DNA of 64,000 nucleotides from JAIQFV01 sp041494885 (GCA_041494885.1 JBGQBO010000005.1:1-64000); one strand, 5' to 3'. Positions 36,882 to 46,877 are shown, numbered from the stretch's first letter. Translations and numbers: made by a program. The notes: a model not told the origin generated them from the letters alone.

Positions 36882-39740
36882 TCACCATCCATTCCCCGCA
36901 CGCTTGCTCCCTTTCTTCAACCACAGAACACTTATCAACCCGAAAAGGATCACCAGACATGTTGCGCTGATTGCAACACCTATGTAAAAACTTACCGGTT
37001 GAAACACAAATCGAACCTTATGAGAGCCCGCCGGCACTCCAATCCCCCGCAACACGTAATCCGTCGTAAACACTCTCACGCGCTTTTCATCCACTGTCGC
37101 CACCCACCCCGGAAAATCAATATCGCTGAGAACAAGAAATGCTCCGGAGTAGGAATCAACTGCAAATTCGAGCGAGTTCTCCATGATTTTCGTCACACTG
37201 ATCTTCGCTTCCTTATCTCCTTGGCCATTTTGCCAAGAAAGAGGCTCCTCGATGAGGGCCATGTCGCCGCAGTCGAATCGGGATCCGTCAGGCAACTGGC
37301 TTGTTTTAACCGCTTTCACGATTTGGTCCGGCTGCAAACTCAACACCCTAGAAACCGGCCATACTCGGGGCATAGCCCGGGTGTTTTCATACACCATGGT
37401 TCGTTCATAGTCGCCTGCCAAACGCCAACGATTGTCCCCCCCGAGCGCAGATAGTAAACTATTGACCGCGAACGATTTGTTCTTGACTTCATCGATCAGA
37501 CTTAACTTTGCCAAACCTAAAGTTACTCCGCAGGGACCAATCCAGCGAAGTCGGATTCCCTTGATGGTTTTATACCTATCAAACCGACGGATTGAATAGT
37601 ATCCATGGCCTTCAAACTTCCCTCCAGGAAGATCTGTTCTCAAAACACTATCGAATACCTTCGCCCGCTTATGCTGAACGATCTTCTGCACATCCGCGCG
37701 ATCCCACGCCCACTCGGAAGTATCTTCACCGGCGCGCAATGTTATATATTGAAAACTTCCCGACTCGTCCTCCAGTCCGATTTCGACTAGACCACTTCCT
37801 TCTGGAACCTGAGTGGATGTCCCCAGATTGCTGACCACCCCAATTTCCGTTGCAGTGACATAGGGAATGTTGTAATCCAACTCTGAAGCTTTCCCATCGC
37901 CACATCCAACGCCGAGACGGATGGTTAGGTCTCCGGCAGACCATCCTACTCCAAACCGAGACACAGTGACTCTGCCATCCAATGCACCCTTGGGAAAAAA
38001 CACATAGCGCGTCGCAAGAACATCGAGGGTTTGATCTCGTGAATTGAGGACCTCTGCATCAATGCCTCCCCAAGCCTGTACCGTCGAAAGACGGTTATAT
38101 CGTGACAGAATCAAGGGGTCGTAGCCGCTTACGTTTGGGAGATGCCATACGAGGTTCAGGTTTGGCATTCCCTCCTCCGCAGAACCTTGACCTCCACGAT
38201 AAGACAACATTCGTTGATGCCTGTCATTCAACGCCCTTTGATACTTCTCCAAAACACCGGACATCTGAAGTTGTGATTTCTGTGGGGAATGATAATGCCA
38301 CTCACACAGCCATCCAAAAGATCCCAAGTCAACAATCAGTGAACACAGGAGCAAGGCGCTGCAGTACCACTGGGGGTATTTGCACCATACCAGAAGGACA
38401 GCAGCCACCAATGAGCACGTTAGGATGGGGACTATTATGCCAGGGTTATGCCACGGAACAGCCACCCAATTGTTGACTCCCTGCCGAATTGCCAGGCTTC
38501 CTATTTTTCCATATTCGATCACGACTGCGAGCAACGCCAACCCAAAAGCGATAAGAAAACTTATTACAAGCCGAACCGCCCACACGACTCGAACCGAAGG
38601 TTTCTGTTTACCGAGAATTGCGATTCCACAGCCCGCTAAGACGCTCACACTAAAACTAAACTCAAGAAAATGCCTTGCGGGCACACGAAAGCTGTTGACG
38701 CCCGGTAAATGATACAAAACCCGAGCTAACGGTGTACTTGGGCCCACGACCAGCAGGATTGAAACAATCGCAATCAAGCCCCAAAATCGGGCCTGCAGGT
38801 TTTTTCTTATCCCAACCAAAGAAATAGAACTTAACATAAGAGGAAGCAGGCCCACATACCCGGTCAACTCAGTTAGATTCCACGCACCAAAGTATCTTAC
38901 TTTATAAAGAGGACTTGGAACGGCCCCTAGCAGGTATGGGAAGAACAGGGTAATGAGCTGTTTTGGGGGCAACGAGAAAGAGTTAAAGACATCTGCACTC
39001 ACGTTAGAGCGCACGCTGTAGCGCGCCAATTCAATCATCGGCAACAACTGAATCGCGGCCATAGCTATTCCACAAAGGAACACGAAAAGGGATATACGAT
39101 AATACGGCCAGCGCCCCTTTCCTGCTTCTCCGCCCGTCATTACGATGTAAAGAAATCCGACGAAGAGTGAATAAATCGATATCTGGGGATGCCCGCCCAG
39201 TAATGACAATCCTATACCACCAGAGCTCACCAAGAACCAAACAATGCTCTTTCCCTTTTTCAGGTTTTCCAATCCCCATAAAATTAAAGGCAACCACACG
39301 GCGGAATGAATAATGCTGGTATGGCCCAGGTGCACCATAAAAAAGCCGCTCATCCCGTAGATGATCCCCGCTACTAATCCGCCAACTCTTGACTGGGTGA
39401 TCTGTCTTACAAACCAAAAAGTGAAACAACTTGCAAGAACGTAGGCCAAGATCACAAATGCATTCCAACTGTTATTCAATGGTGAGAGAACCATTGCTGG
39501 CGGGTAACAAAACATTGCTTGAGGGTCACCAACCAAAGGGAAGCCGGAGAACATCAGGGAAGTCCATGCAGTTCTGCCAGCGAGGTACAACGGCAGGTAA
39601 TACACGTATCCATCGCCTGGAGCCAGAAGGCGATTCGAAAAGATGACGGGGGAAAAGAACGCACAATACAGCAGAGCAAAAACAATCACGGGGCCAATCG
39701 AGTCCATCAACAGTTGCTGCTGGGATGATGCGGCGTCCAT
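36882..39740 (-). CDS. YfhO-family membrane protein
   Basis: The protein of about 950 aa has many membrane helices to roughly residue 540 and a large beta-rich C-terminal region. LLAPGDGYVYYLPLYLA near the first loop, HLGHTSIIHSAVWLPLI, LLGGHPQISIY and the C-terminal DFPGWVATVDEK followed by GIGVPAGSHKVRF are diagnostic of YfhO proteins, which are GT-C-like and linked to glycosylation of lipoteichoic acid or surface polymers. I choose the ATG at 39738-39740; an in-frame start at 39866 would add 42 residues with no family match. It follows the methyltransferase-Ig gene by about 200 bp. Confidence 0.87.
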   Translation of the reverse strand: MDAASSQQQLLMDSIGPVIVFALLYCAFFSPVIFSNRLLAPGDGYVYYLPLYLAGRTAWTSLMFSGFPLVGDPQAMFCYPPAMVLSPLNNSWNAFVILAYVLASCFTFWFVRQITQSRVGGLVAGIIYGMSGFFMVHLGHTSIIHSAVWLPLILWGLENLKKGKSIVWFLVSSGGIGLSLLGGHPQISIYSLFVGFLYIVMTGGEAGKGRWPYYRISLFVFLCGIAMAAIQLLPMIELARYSVRSNVSADVFNSFSLPPKQLITLFFPYLLGAVPSPLYKVRYFGAWNLTELTGYVGLLPLMLSSISLVGIRKNLQARFWGLIAIVSILLVVGPSTPLARVLYHLPGVNSFRVPARHFLEFSFSVSVLAGCGIAILGKQKPSVRVVWAVRLVISFLIAFGLALLAVVIEYGKIGSLAIRQGVNNWVAVPWHNPGIIVPILTCSLVAAVLLVWCKYPQWYCSALLLCSLIVDLGSFGWLCEWHYHSPQKSQLQMSGVLEKYQRALNDRHQRMLSYRGGQGSAEEGMPNLNLVWHLPNVSGYDPLILSRYNRLSTVQAWGGIDAEVLNSRDQTLDVLATRYVFFPKGALDGRVTVSRFGVGWSAGDLTIRLGVGCGDGKASELDYNIPYVTATEIGVVSNLGTSTQVPEGSGLVEIGLEDESGSFQYITLRAGEDTSEWAWDRADVQKIVQHKRAKVFDSVLRTDLPGGKFEGHGYYSIRRFDRYKTIKGIRLRWIGPCGVTLGLAKLSLIDEVKNKSFAVNSLLSALGGDNRWRLAGDYERTMVYENTRAMPRVWPVSRVLSLQPDQIVKAVKTSQLPDGSRFDCGDMALIEEPLSWQNGQGDKEAKISVTKIMENSLEFAVDSYSGAFLVLSDIDFPGWVATVDEKRVRVFTTDYVLRGIGVPAGSHKVRFVFQPVSFYIGVAISATCLVILFGLISVLWLKKGSKRAGNGW

Positions 39741-39948
39741 AAGTCGGCCCACACCTTCTCTCATCCGGAATCGGTTATCACCCGACTGTTGGGTTCCAAA
39801 AGTGTGGTTGATTGTCTCCACAGCGCGTTTCCCAGGATGGGTCGGAAAGCCCGACCTTACAGGCACACGGCCTCTGGTACGAACCTAGTTTTCACTCATG
39901 AGTCTACTCAAGGGACAAGCAGGTTTGCACACCAACCCTCCCGCCTGA

Positions 39949-41139
39949 TTATTCCACAATTATATCTATCAATACCGGTAGAGAGCCTAAGGTTTCGAAC
40001 CAGCACACTTGCTCAGACACCAAATCTATCATCACCTTGAATCGACCCATTTGACTGATGCGAAAGAGGATTGCTGTAACTACTTGCTCCCCTGGTTGCA
40101 CATCCCGATCGAAGTCGCTTCTCCAGAAATCCAGGTTCAGCAAGTTCATATTTAGATCATAAAGATGAAGTCCTATATTTGTGACGCCAATGTTGCGTGT
40201 GTTGGCATGCAGCCATCTAGCGCATCCGGCATTTGTTATAGTTAGAGGGACAATTATTTCTTCATTAGCCCGAGCCTTGTAGTGTGTCTCCGCAACTTTG
40301 ATTTCGTGCTTTAGTCCAAACGATCCCCTGCTGTCCGGGATGTATTTACCCTTCACCAGGTAAAACACGCTCGATTCGCGATTCGAGACAACTAAATGCT
40401 CTATGATTCTTTGTGAGATCCCTTTTCCCTCGCGCACCTGCTCGTTCTCACTAAACTCAAGCTCCAATTCAGGCAATGCCATTAGCTTGAAGGACATGTG
40501 CGTAAATCCGATTTCTTCTGACTCGGACTTTATTGTCTTCAAATCGAGATCATTCTCCAGAATAGTGTAATTCTTCATTTCATATTGGGATTTTGGATCC
40601 TTCGAATGATGAGCACCCGGTTCACAAAACCCGACAATTCCGCCAGGCCTGAGCACTCTGAAAAACTCTTCAAGAACATCCCTTTCATTAGGGACGTGGT
40701 GGAAGGCGTCAAAACTGATGATCCTGTCCACGGATTCAGACTCGAGGTCAATCCGTCGACCGTCGAACAATACGAATCGTGGTGGCGATACGTATTCCCC
40801 CAATATCGGCATCTCATCGAAGAGCTTCTTACCTAACTTCAGTGCGGTTTTGGAGGGGTCAACTGAGATGGTGGAACACTGGAGCTGATTAAGCAACCTT
40901 GAGAACCAGCAGGTTCCGGCGCCAAAATCCATGACACACATTGACTTGCCAAGCCGAAGACCCGACAAGAGCAAACCCATCTTGTAGAGAAGACCAGGCG
41001 TTTCCATCAGATCTGAGAACGGTTTCGACATCAAAGCCCGGGGGTTGGAGACTCTCAGAAAGTATTCTTCCGCCTTCTCACATAAACCATCTATTCCAAG
41101 GGTTTTTACCATCTCCGTTGGATCAACATCCCGGTTCAT
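39949..41139 (-). CDS. SAM-dependent methyltransferase with C-terminal NBR1/Wzt-like Ig domain
   Basis: The 396 aa protein has a methyltransferase domain (VMDFGAGTCWFSRLL at residues 69-83, DAFHHVPNERD, RPGGIVGFCEPG) to about residue 260. Residues 275-396 form a beta-sandwich with the pattern TITNAGCARWL, DVQPGEQVV and IDLVSEQVCWFETLGSLPVL. The same pattern ends the GT2 at 44144-46093 and makes up most of the lipoprotein at 46359-46877. It resembles the NBR1-type Ig domain of bacterial surface enzymes and, in topology, the glycan-binding tail of Wzt. The ribosome site AAGGAGTAACG before the ATG at 41137-41139 is strong. It may methylate a glycan that its Ig domain holds (inference). Confidence 0.87.
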   Translation of the reverse strand: MNRDVDPTEMVKTLGIDGLCEKAEEYFLRVSNPRALMSKPFSDLMETPGLLYKMGLLLSGLRLGKSMCVMDFGAGTCWFSRLLNQLQCSTISVDPSKTALKLGKKLFDEMPILGEYVSPPRFVLFDGRRIDLESESVDRIISFDAFHHVPNERDVLEEFFRVLRPGGIVGFCEPGAHHSKDPKSQYEMKNYTILENDLDLKTIKSESEEIGFTHMSFKLMALPELELEFSENEQVREGKGISQRIIEHLVVSNRESSVFYLVKGKYIPDSRGSFGLKHEIKVAETHYKARANEEIIVPLTITNAGCARWLHANTRNIGVTNIGLHLYDLNMNLLNLDFWRSDFDRDVQPGEQVVTAILFRISQMGRFKVMIDLVSEQVCWFETLGSLPVLIDIIVE

Positions 41140-41293
41140 CGTTACTCCTTCAAGTCCGTCTCAAATCCTATCCAGAAACGTACGGCGGGGGGCCTTCCCA
41201 CAGCACCTCCACAAGCTCGCATGTCCTGATTAACTTGGGCCTTATGAAGAATACTTGAGGAACGAAATGGAACACCTTGTCTGTTCATCAAGG

Positions 41294-41327
41294 CCTTTCA
41301 TACGCCTGAATCAGGCCCTATGAAAGG
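41294..41327. other. Long imperfect hairpin between minus-strand genes
   Basis: CCTTTCATA (41294-41302) is the exact complement of TATGAAAGG (41319-41327), and inside it CCTG pairs with CAGG around AAT. There is no T tract on either strand. It lies in the 270 bp between the GT4-GT4 gene and the methyltransferase-Ig gene, so it may be an RNA processing or attenuation structure of that transcript. Confidence 0.6.
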
Positions 41328-41411
41328 GGAGGATCGCAATTCACGATCTTGCCATTTATCAAGGCTCTTCAGGTGACATATGAATTCGGCTCATCTTCAT
41401 GAAGACCGCCA

Positions 41412-43958
41412 TCAGTCTGCCCTTGATCGCAGACTCTCGTCTGCAACCTCCCTATACACAGAAAGCATTTCTCGGGCGGCCTGGTCCCAAGAAAAACAAG
41501 CGGCCTGTTTCAAGCTTTTAGCACGAAGAGCCAGTCTCATGTCGCGATTGGTCAACACCGCTGTCAACGCCTCTTTCAGGCCCTCAATATCCGAAGGAGA
41601 AATCAAGATGCAGGCCTCACCCGCCACTTCAGGCAACGATGATGTATTGGAACTGATTACGGGGGCTCCGCAGGCCATCGCCTCAACCACGGGCAGCCCA
41701 AACCCTTCATACCATGATGGGTAAACCAAGACACGGGCAGCACTGTAGAGGACGGCAAGATCCTCTTCCGCAACATAACCGATTATCTTGAGTTGCCCCC
41801 GGTCCAAATAGGGCTGGGCTTCACGAATCAAATCCTCGTTCTTCCACCCGCTGGCTCCGGCTATCACCAATAGGTGAGCCGACGTCATAGTCTGTGGCAG
41901 ACCCATATAAGCTTTAAGTAAAGCGGTGATATTCTTCCGTGGCTCCAAACTCCCCACAAAGAGCACGTAATTATGATATATCTCATATTTGGCCAAAGTC
42001 TCACAGATAATGCTTTTATTCAGCTTCGGTGTGAAGGCATTTCCAGCCGCAAGGTGCACAACCTTGATTCGTTCCTCGGGGTAATCGTAGTGCTGCAAAA
42101 GATCGGCTTTCGTACTGTGAGAATCAGCAATTATTACGGCGGCACGTTTTATAGCCTGTTCCACCTGGCGGACACAGAAGTCTCGGTTCTCCGAACGATG
42201 AAATTCGGGATGCGTTAGAAACGTCAGGTCATGGACTGTTACGATCAACGGTGTACGTTTGAGAGCAGGGGCGGTGTACGCTGTACTGTGCATAACATCC
42301 ACATTCCCGATCACCCGATCGCTCTCTTCCGTGGCCCATCGCCGATGGACCTCCTCAAGCGGTAAATCCTCAGTCCAGAGGCGGAAGTTAGTGTTCCGAG
42401 GAATCTGCGCCTTTCGCCAGTCGGGTGGAAAGCAGTCCCAAAAATATGGATACAAAAGGTACTCATTCTCGCTATCGATTTTGGCAAGGGCCTCGACTAA
42501 ATGTGCGGCATATGAACCGACACCCGTTCGCTCACCAATCGTTCGGCTAATGTCTATTCCAATTCTTAGCCGGCGCAGGTCGTACTTCGGCTTAGCTGTA
42601 GGGGCCTTCGTGGCAAGCTCAGATTGTTCATCAATGGCTCTCGATTCATTTTCACGATGTTCTCTTGATTGCGCCCGATCCCGACCTGAGATGGAAGGAT
42701 GAAAATCCTGGTGTTGACCCGGATCGGTTAACAATCGTTCGTGCACATTCTGTACTCGATTGGCGCATTCGTCCCACGTATAATTGCGGGTGGCTTGTTG
42801 GTAACCCTTTTCTCCCATAGACCTTGCCAGCGAACAATCCGAAAGGAGCATGGCTATATATTCGGAAAGCATAAAAGAATCTCCAAACGGAATCAAAAAC
42901 CCGGTCTCCCCCTCGTCAATTACCCGTGGAATTCCACCCGCAAAACATCCAATGACTGGCTTTTTATAGATCCAGGCTTCGAGAAAAACAATCCCAAAGG
43001 CATCGGCTCGGGATGGCATCACTAGCATATCGCAGGCTGCGTATGCGTTTCTCTTGACCTCGTCGGCAACATAGTCAAGAACGAGAATTCTCTCTCGTAT
43101 TTCCGGCAACTGATTATCAATATACCGGGCAAAGTCTGACATTGGCTGCCCAATCATGACCAGCGTAATCTTCCGGCCCTTTCTCCATAGGAGTTTTAGT
43201 GCCTCGACTGTGGTCATCGAACCCTTGTCAAAGGTTTGGGTCGACACCTGCAATACGATCGGGTTCTGAATTCCGTGCTGTCTACGAAACGTTTCTCCAT
43301 CTCCCCCCAGTATCTGCTCCGGGGCTACCCCTGGGCTGGCAACGGTGATCCTCTCGGGAGAAAGACCCTTGGCACTCAGAACTTCCTTTTCAAACTCCGT
43401 GATCGTGATGATGGCGTCTGCTCGAGACAACAGCCACAATTGCTCCCTGGACAAGAAACGGGGATTACGCATTGCCGAGTGAAATTCACCAAGATTCAGC
43501 AGCGGCTGGCACACGAACGGAATCCCGTGCCGACGGCAGTAGGCGTATGCTGAAGCAATGAGATACGTATGGGGAAAAACTCCCGCGTGCACCAAGTCGA
43601 ATTGCCGCCCCATCGTCATTAACGACCAACTCAGGCCGGGAACGAGAACAAAAGGATACCCAAATAACTGCCGACATATGCGGAAAGGCAAACGAGAAAG
43701 CCAGCGCATCCACTGCTGCTGATAAGAGAAGTGCCGCACTCTGAAACGCCTAATGTGGACTTCCTCAGATTCTTCCTTCACATTCTCAAACCGCTTCTTC
43801 CCGCGCAGATGGAAATGCTCGATATCCCACGTGTCGGTCGTAAACACAGTAACTTCGTGTCCCTGCCGCGCCGAGCGGCGGGCAAGCTCATAAAAAAGGA
43901 GTTCTGAACCACCTTGATAGGGCCAAAAACGATGGGTGATGTAAAGTATTTTTGACAT
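41412..43958 (-). CDS. Tandem GT4-GT4 fusion glycosyltransferase
   Basis: This 848 aa chain holds two complete GT-B enzymes. Residues 1-410 include ILYITHRFWPYQGGSELLFYE and PSRADAFGIVFLEAWIYKKP; a polar linker of about 50 residues follows (411-463); residues 464-848 include RIGIDISRTIGERTGVGSYA, LFVGSLEPRKNITALL and YEGFGLPVVEAMACGAPVIS, with the E-x7-E motif. The two halves are homologous to the separate genes at 48516-49805 and 49868-51010, in the same order. Dual transferases of this kind can build alternating or two-step linkages. The linker is rich in Arg, Glu and Ser and looks disordered. Confidence 0.9.
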   Translation of the reverse strand: MSKILYITHRFWPYQGGSELLFYELARRSARQGHEVTVFTTDTWDIEHFHLRGKKRFENVKEESEEVHIRRFRVRHFSYQQQWMRWLSRLPFRICRQLFGYPFVLVPGLSWSLMTMGRQFDLVHAGVFPHTYLIASAYAYCRRHGIPFVCQPLLNLGEFHSAMRNPRFLSREQLWLLSRADAIITITEFEKEVLSAKGLSPERITVASPGVAPEQILGGDGETFRRQHGIQNPIVLQVSTQTFDKGSMTTVEALKLLWRKGRKITLVMIGQPMSDFARYIDNQLPEIRERILVLDYVADEVKRNAYAACDMLVMPSRADAFGIVFLEAWIYKKPVIGCFAGGIPRVIDEGETGFLIPFGDSFMLSEYIAMLLSDCSLARSMGEKGYQQATRNYTWDECANRVQNVHERLLTDPGQHQDFHPSISGRDRAQSREHRENESRAIDEQSELATKAPTAKPKYDLRRLRIGIDISRTIGERTGVGSYAAHLVEALAKIDSENEYLLYPYFWDCFPPDWRKAQIPRNTNFRLWTEDLPLEEVHRRWATEESDRVIGNVDVMHSTAYTAPALKRTPLIVTVHDLTFLTHPEFHRSENRDFCVRQVEQAIKRAAVIIADSHSTKADLLQHYDYPEERIKVVHLAAGNAFTPKLNKSIICETLAKYEIYHNYVLFVGSLEPRKNITALLKAYMGLPQTMTSAHLLVIAGASGWKNEDLIREAQPYLDRGQLKIIGYVAEEDLAVLYSAARVLVYPSWYEGFGLPVVEAMACGAPVISSNTSSLPEVAGEACILISPSDIEGLKEALTAVLTNRDMRLALRAKSLKQAACFSWDQAAREMLSVYREVADESLRSRAD

Positions 43959-44143
43959 AGCCTAAACGCTCAATACAGATCCATGCTCCCCGCAGTTCGG
44001 TTCGAGAGCGATGCCTCAACGTGATCCGACCCATTACCCTCAACAACACCACTTGGTCACATCATTCTCGGCTAAATGAAGTTCACTGCTGCGGCTTCCT
44101 CTCTCGATTCCCCACATAGCATGAGACAATTCACTTAGCCTTG

Positions 44144-46093
44144 TTACTGCCCAACCTTGCAAGTGAACGTGCTTATAGCCTGCCATGGGAGGTCTACAAA
44201 CAGTGGTTTGGAGCCAACTCCTTCAAACCAAGTAATCTGCTCATCGACAAGATCTATCTTGACCCGTCCCTTCAAGAAGTTGACTGGCAGAGCAAGTCGG
44301 AGGTTCACTTCTTGGCACTCTCCCGGCAAAACCGAATGGTCAAAGGTCCCCCGTGGTCCCGCTTCGCCCAAAGCGTCCCCGAACTCATCAAACAATTGGG
44401 CACCGATCGTCACATACCCGATTGTCTTTGTTGAGTCTTGCGTCAGCCATAACGTATCGCCTTGATTCTGAGCTGAAATCACAAGCTCTAAAGTTTGGTT
44501 GAGCATTACTGGCTCTCCAACAACAGAGAGGGAGGCACGTAATATTGAAGGATCCCGGCTTGTCGCAGAGAACTTCTCCGCACAAGTGAACTGGTTCCAC
44601 AGATTCACGCTCCGCAGTAAGGAGGACCCAGGGAGAATTAGGCCCACTTCATTTACTCGCAACCCTAAGTCCGAGAGTGCCCCGGACTCCTCTCTTGGAA
44701 TGACACCATCGACGATCAACTGTATGGTGGCTGTATCTCTATCTAGTTGAACGGGAAATTGGAGGGTCCACCATTCCCCACAATAAGTCTCAATTGGAAG
44801 TCTGCCCACTTCCTTCTCATTGCACATAATACTAAGCTGTAGGGGGCCAAGAGCTGCAAAAGCATGAGATACATGAAGCTGCAAAATATAATTGCCCGGC
44901 CGAGAAACACGAAGGAAGCAGGTAGCGGAACGGCCAAAGCAGCGAAACGCGGGAATCATCCTACGGTTCGGGGTCCCTCCAACCGGAAAGTTCAAATGAA
45001 ACCATCCTTCACCAAGACAGGTGTCATTCACTCCCATAATTAACCGCTCAGTGGCAGCTTCAGCATCGGATTCGACCTGTCGATAATCCAGCCGGGGAAT
45101 GAATATTCCTGGCTCGTTATAGCCCGGGAGGACGAACCTCCACCACACGGGAACCTCGCCCAAACGTCGTCTGGAAGACAATCGGTACCGAAGGATGCTT
45201 GGCAAGCCGAGCAGAGTTCGACAGTATGAACGAACGAAAAGCCAAAAAGAGGAAATGTGTCGTTGTCGCAGCAGGCGGAAGAGAAACCGAACTTCAAGAA
45301 AGATAAGAACAGGAGCATGTTTAGTCAGTAATGGCCCTAAAGGAAAGTGTTTAAGAATGAATCTCCAGCGATTGCTTTTTATCAATAGCGTTTTCCGGGG
45401 AGATTCGTTGCCTAAGGAAGCGGAAAAGCGGTGATACAACAAAGCATGCGGTGTGTATACTAACCGGTAGCCGGCTTCCCATAGCCGGACGGAAAGATCG
45501 AGATCCTCATAATAGGCAAAGTAATGCGAGTCGAAAAGTCCCAGATGTTGAATAATCTCAGCCCTCAAGAGCATGGCGCATCCCGTCACACCAAGGACTT
45601 CGTCCGGCCAGATGCACCTTGCGTCATCCACACGCCCGAATCCACGGTCCCACGCCAACCCGGCATAGTTCATTTCAACACCGACACTATTGATGAGCGC
45701 CTTGTGGCTGTATAACCGGATCCGGGAGGCGACCGCTCCAATTGACCGGTCTCCTTCAGCTGTCCTAACAAGTTCCTCCAGCCACCTTGAGTCCACCTCA
45801 GTATCTTGATTCAATAAGACAATATAGTCCGCTCCGGCCCTGAGGGCATGATCGGCTCCAATGTTGTTTGCCTTGCAAAAACCAAGATTGGAGCTATTCT
45901 CGATCAACACTACTCCTGGATAGCGCTGACGGATGATGGATTGGGTCCCATCAGTCGACCCATTATCCACAACCAAAACCTTCTTCTCCTGGTACGTTTG
46001 GAAACCCACCGAATCGAGGCAAGCTGGAAGGAGATCCCTCCCATTCCAGCTGACAACCACTATGTATACTGTGGGATGTGCGCTTTTTCCCAT
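44144..46093 (-). CDS. GT2 glycosyltransferase with jelly-roll and Ig-like C-terminal domains
   Basis: The 649 aa protein begins with a rhamnosyltransferase-like GT2 (VVVSWNGRDLLPACLDS, VDNGSTDGT, LLNQDTEVDSRW, YEDLDLSVRLWEAGYR) to about residue 300. Residues about 360-487 form a beta-sandwich (LGEGWFHLNF, SDLGLRVNEVGL) like the tail of the GT-C at 32085-34544. Residues about 525-635 form an Ig-like domain (AQNQGDTLWL, VLPGECQEV, IDLVDEQITWFEGVGSKPLF) shared with the proteins at 39949-41139 and 46359-46877. No signal peptide is present, so both binding domains should face the cytoplasm, which is unusual for folds mostly known on exported proteins. They may hold the growing glycan for processive transfer (inference). 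Confidence 0.88.
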   Translation of the reverse strand: MGKSAHPTVYIVVVSWNGRDLLPACLDSVGFQTYQEKKVLVVDNGSTDGTQSIIRQRYPGVVLIENSSNLGFCKANNIGADHALRAGADYIVLLNQDTEVDSRWLEELVRTAEGDRSIGAVASRIRLYSHKALINSVGVEMNYAGLAWDRGFGRVDDARCIWPDEVLGVTGCAMLLRAEIIQHLGLFDSHYFAYYEDLDLSVRLWEAGYRLVYTPHALLYHRFSASLGNESPRKTLLIKSNRWRFILKHFPLGPLLTKHAPVLIFLEVRFLFRLLRQRHISSFWLFVRSYCRTLLGLPSILRYRLSSRRRLGEVPVWWRFVLPGYNEPGIFIPRLDYRQVESDAEAATERLIMGVNDTCLGEGWFHLNFPVGGTPNRRMIPAFRCFGRSATCFLRVSRPGNYILQLHVSHAFAALGPLQLSIMCNEKEVGRLPIETYCGEWWTLQFPVQLDRDTATIQLIVDGVIPREESGALSDLGLRVNEVGLILPGSSLLRSVNLWNQFTCAEKFSATSRDPSILRASLSVVGEPVMLNQTLELVISAQNQGDTLWLTQDSTKTIGYVTIGAQLFDEFGDALGEAGPRGTFDHSVLPGECQEVNLRLALPVNFLKGRVKIDLVDEQITWFEGVGSKPLFVDLPWQAISTFTCKVGQ

Positions 46094-46358
46094 GATTCAG
46101 TGCTTCGACATTCCCTATGAAGCGGGAATCCTGCTATGTCCTGGAGTCATCACTCTGGCCCGTAGCTTGTTCCCATTGTAGAGAGCTTCGTAAAAGACAC
46201 ATTGTCTTGCCTCAGTTGAAAATGGTCAAAGGGGGTGTCGGGCACAGTCAGTAATCCCTTAAGAGGACGACCGATGTCCCGAAATAAATGTCTTGAATCT
46301 CTACTCGAAAACAAATAAGTCGAGTAGTGATGCTTATCCTTGGACTGAAAGTCAAAAC

Positions 46359-46877
46359 TCAGCGCACACTTACTGGCACTGTCAGTGTACTTGCTCCCTT
46401 ATTCTCAAACCACGCCACCCCTTCCTGGACAAGCGACACCTGGAGACGGTATGAGCCGGGAACTGGGGGGGCAACTACCAGAACGTTATTCACTGTAATC
46501 CTCCCCCCAGGAGCGAGCTCATGCGGGAATGGCGTCCTATGACCATCAAATATAACCGGGCTGTCTCCTTTCGCCGGAAACCAATGATATGAGATGTTGA
46601 CTGGCGCCCGACCTTTCGCCGTCGATGACCACGTGTCAGTGCCAGTGTTTTGGATCGTAACTTCTATCTTGTGTTCTTTGCCGGGTTGCATCAGTGAGGG
46701 TATTTGAGGGTTCGTCCACGCAACATTAAACCCTGCAGCCAAAACCGGTCTTAGTTGGGCAGGTTGCCGCTTTTCAGGGGTGGGCCTGCCGCATCCGGAG
46801 TACATGAGGCAAGCCAAAGCAAGGAGAATCAAACAAACTTTTCGGTTTTTCACTACTTTTAGCTCCTTACGGCCCAT
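46359..46877 (-). CDS. Small lipoprotein with an NBR1-like Ig domain
   Basis: From the ATG at 46875-46877 (MGRKELKVV) the protein is 172 aa with a basic N-region, a hydrophobic stretch LILLALACLM and a lipobox-like YSGC (Cys29). An in-frame ATG at 46925 would add 16 residues. The mature part is one domain: VTIQNTGTDTWSS, ELAPGGRITVNN and VSLVQEGVAWFENKG. This matches the bacterial NBR1-type Ig pattern (QEGVxWF) and the C-terminal domains of two neighbouring cytoplasmic enzymes. It would be anchored on the outer side of the inner membrane or on the outer membrane, where it could bind the exported glycan. The ortholog family is not one I can name. Confidence 0.83.
   Translation of the reverse strand: MGRKELKVVKNRKVCLILLALACLMYSGCGRPTPEKRQPAQLRPVLAAGFNVAWTNPQIPSLMQPGKEHKIEVTIQNTGTDTWSSTAKGRAPVNISYHWFPAKGDSPVIFDGHRTPFPHELAPGGRITVNNVLVVAPPVPGSYRLQVSLVQEGVAWFENKGASTLTVPVSVR

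Noticed and set aside
36705..37454. Plus-strand open frame of 249 codons
   Set aside because: It is antisense to the 3' end of the YfhO gene, and its composition does not resemble a protein family.
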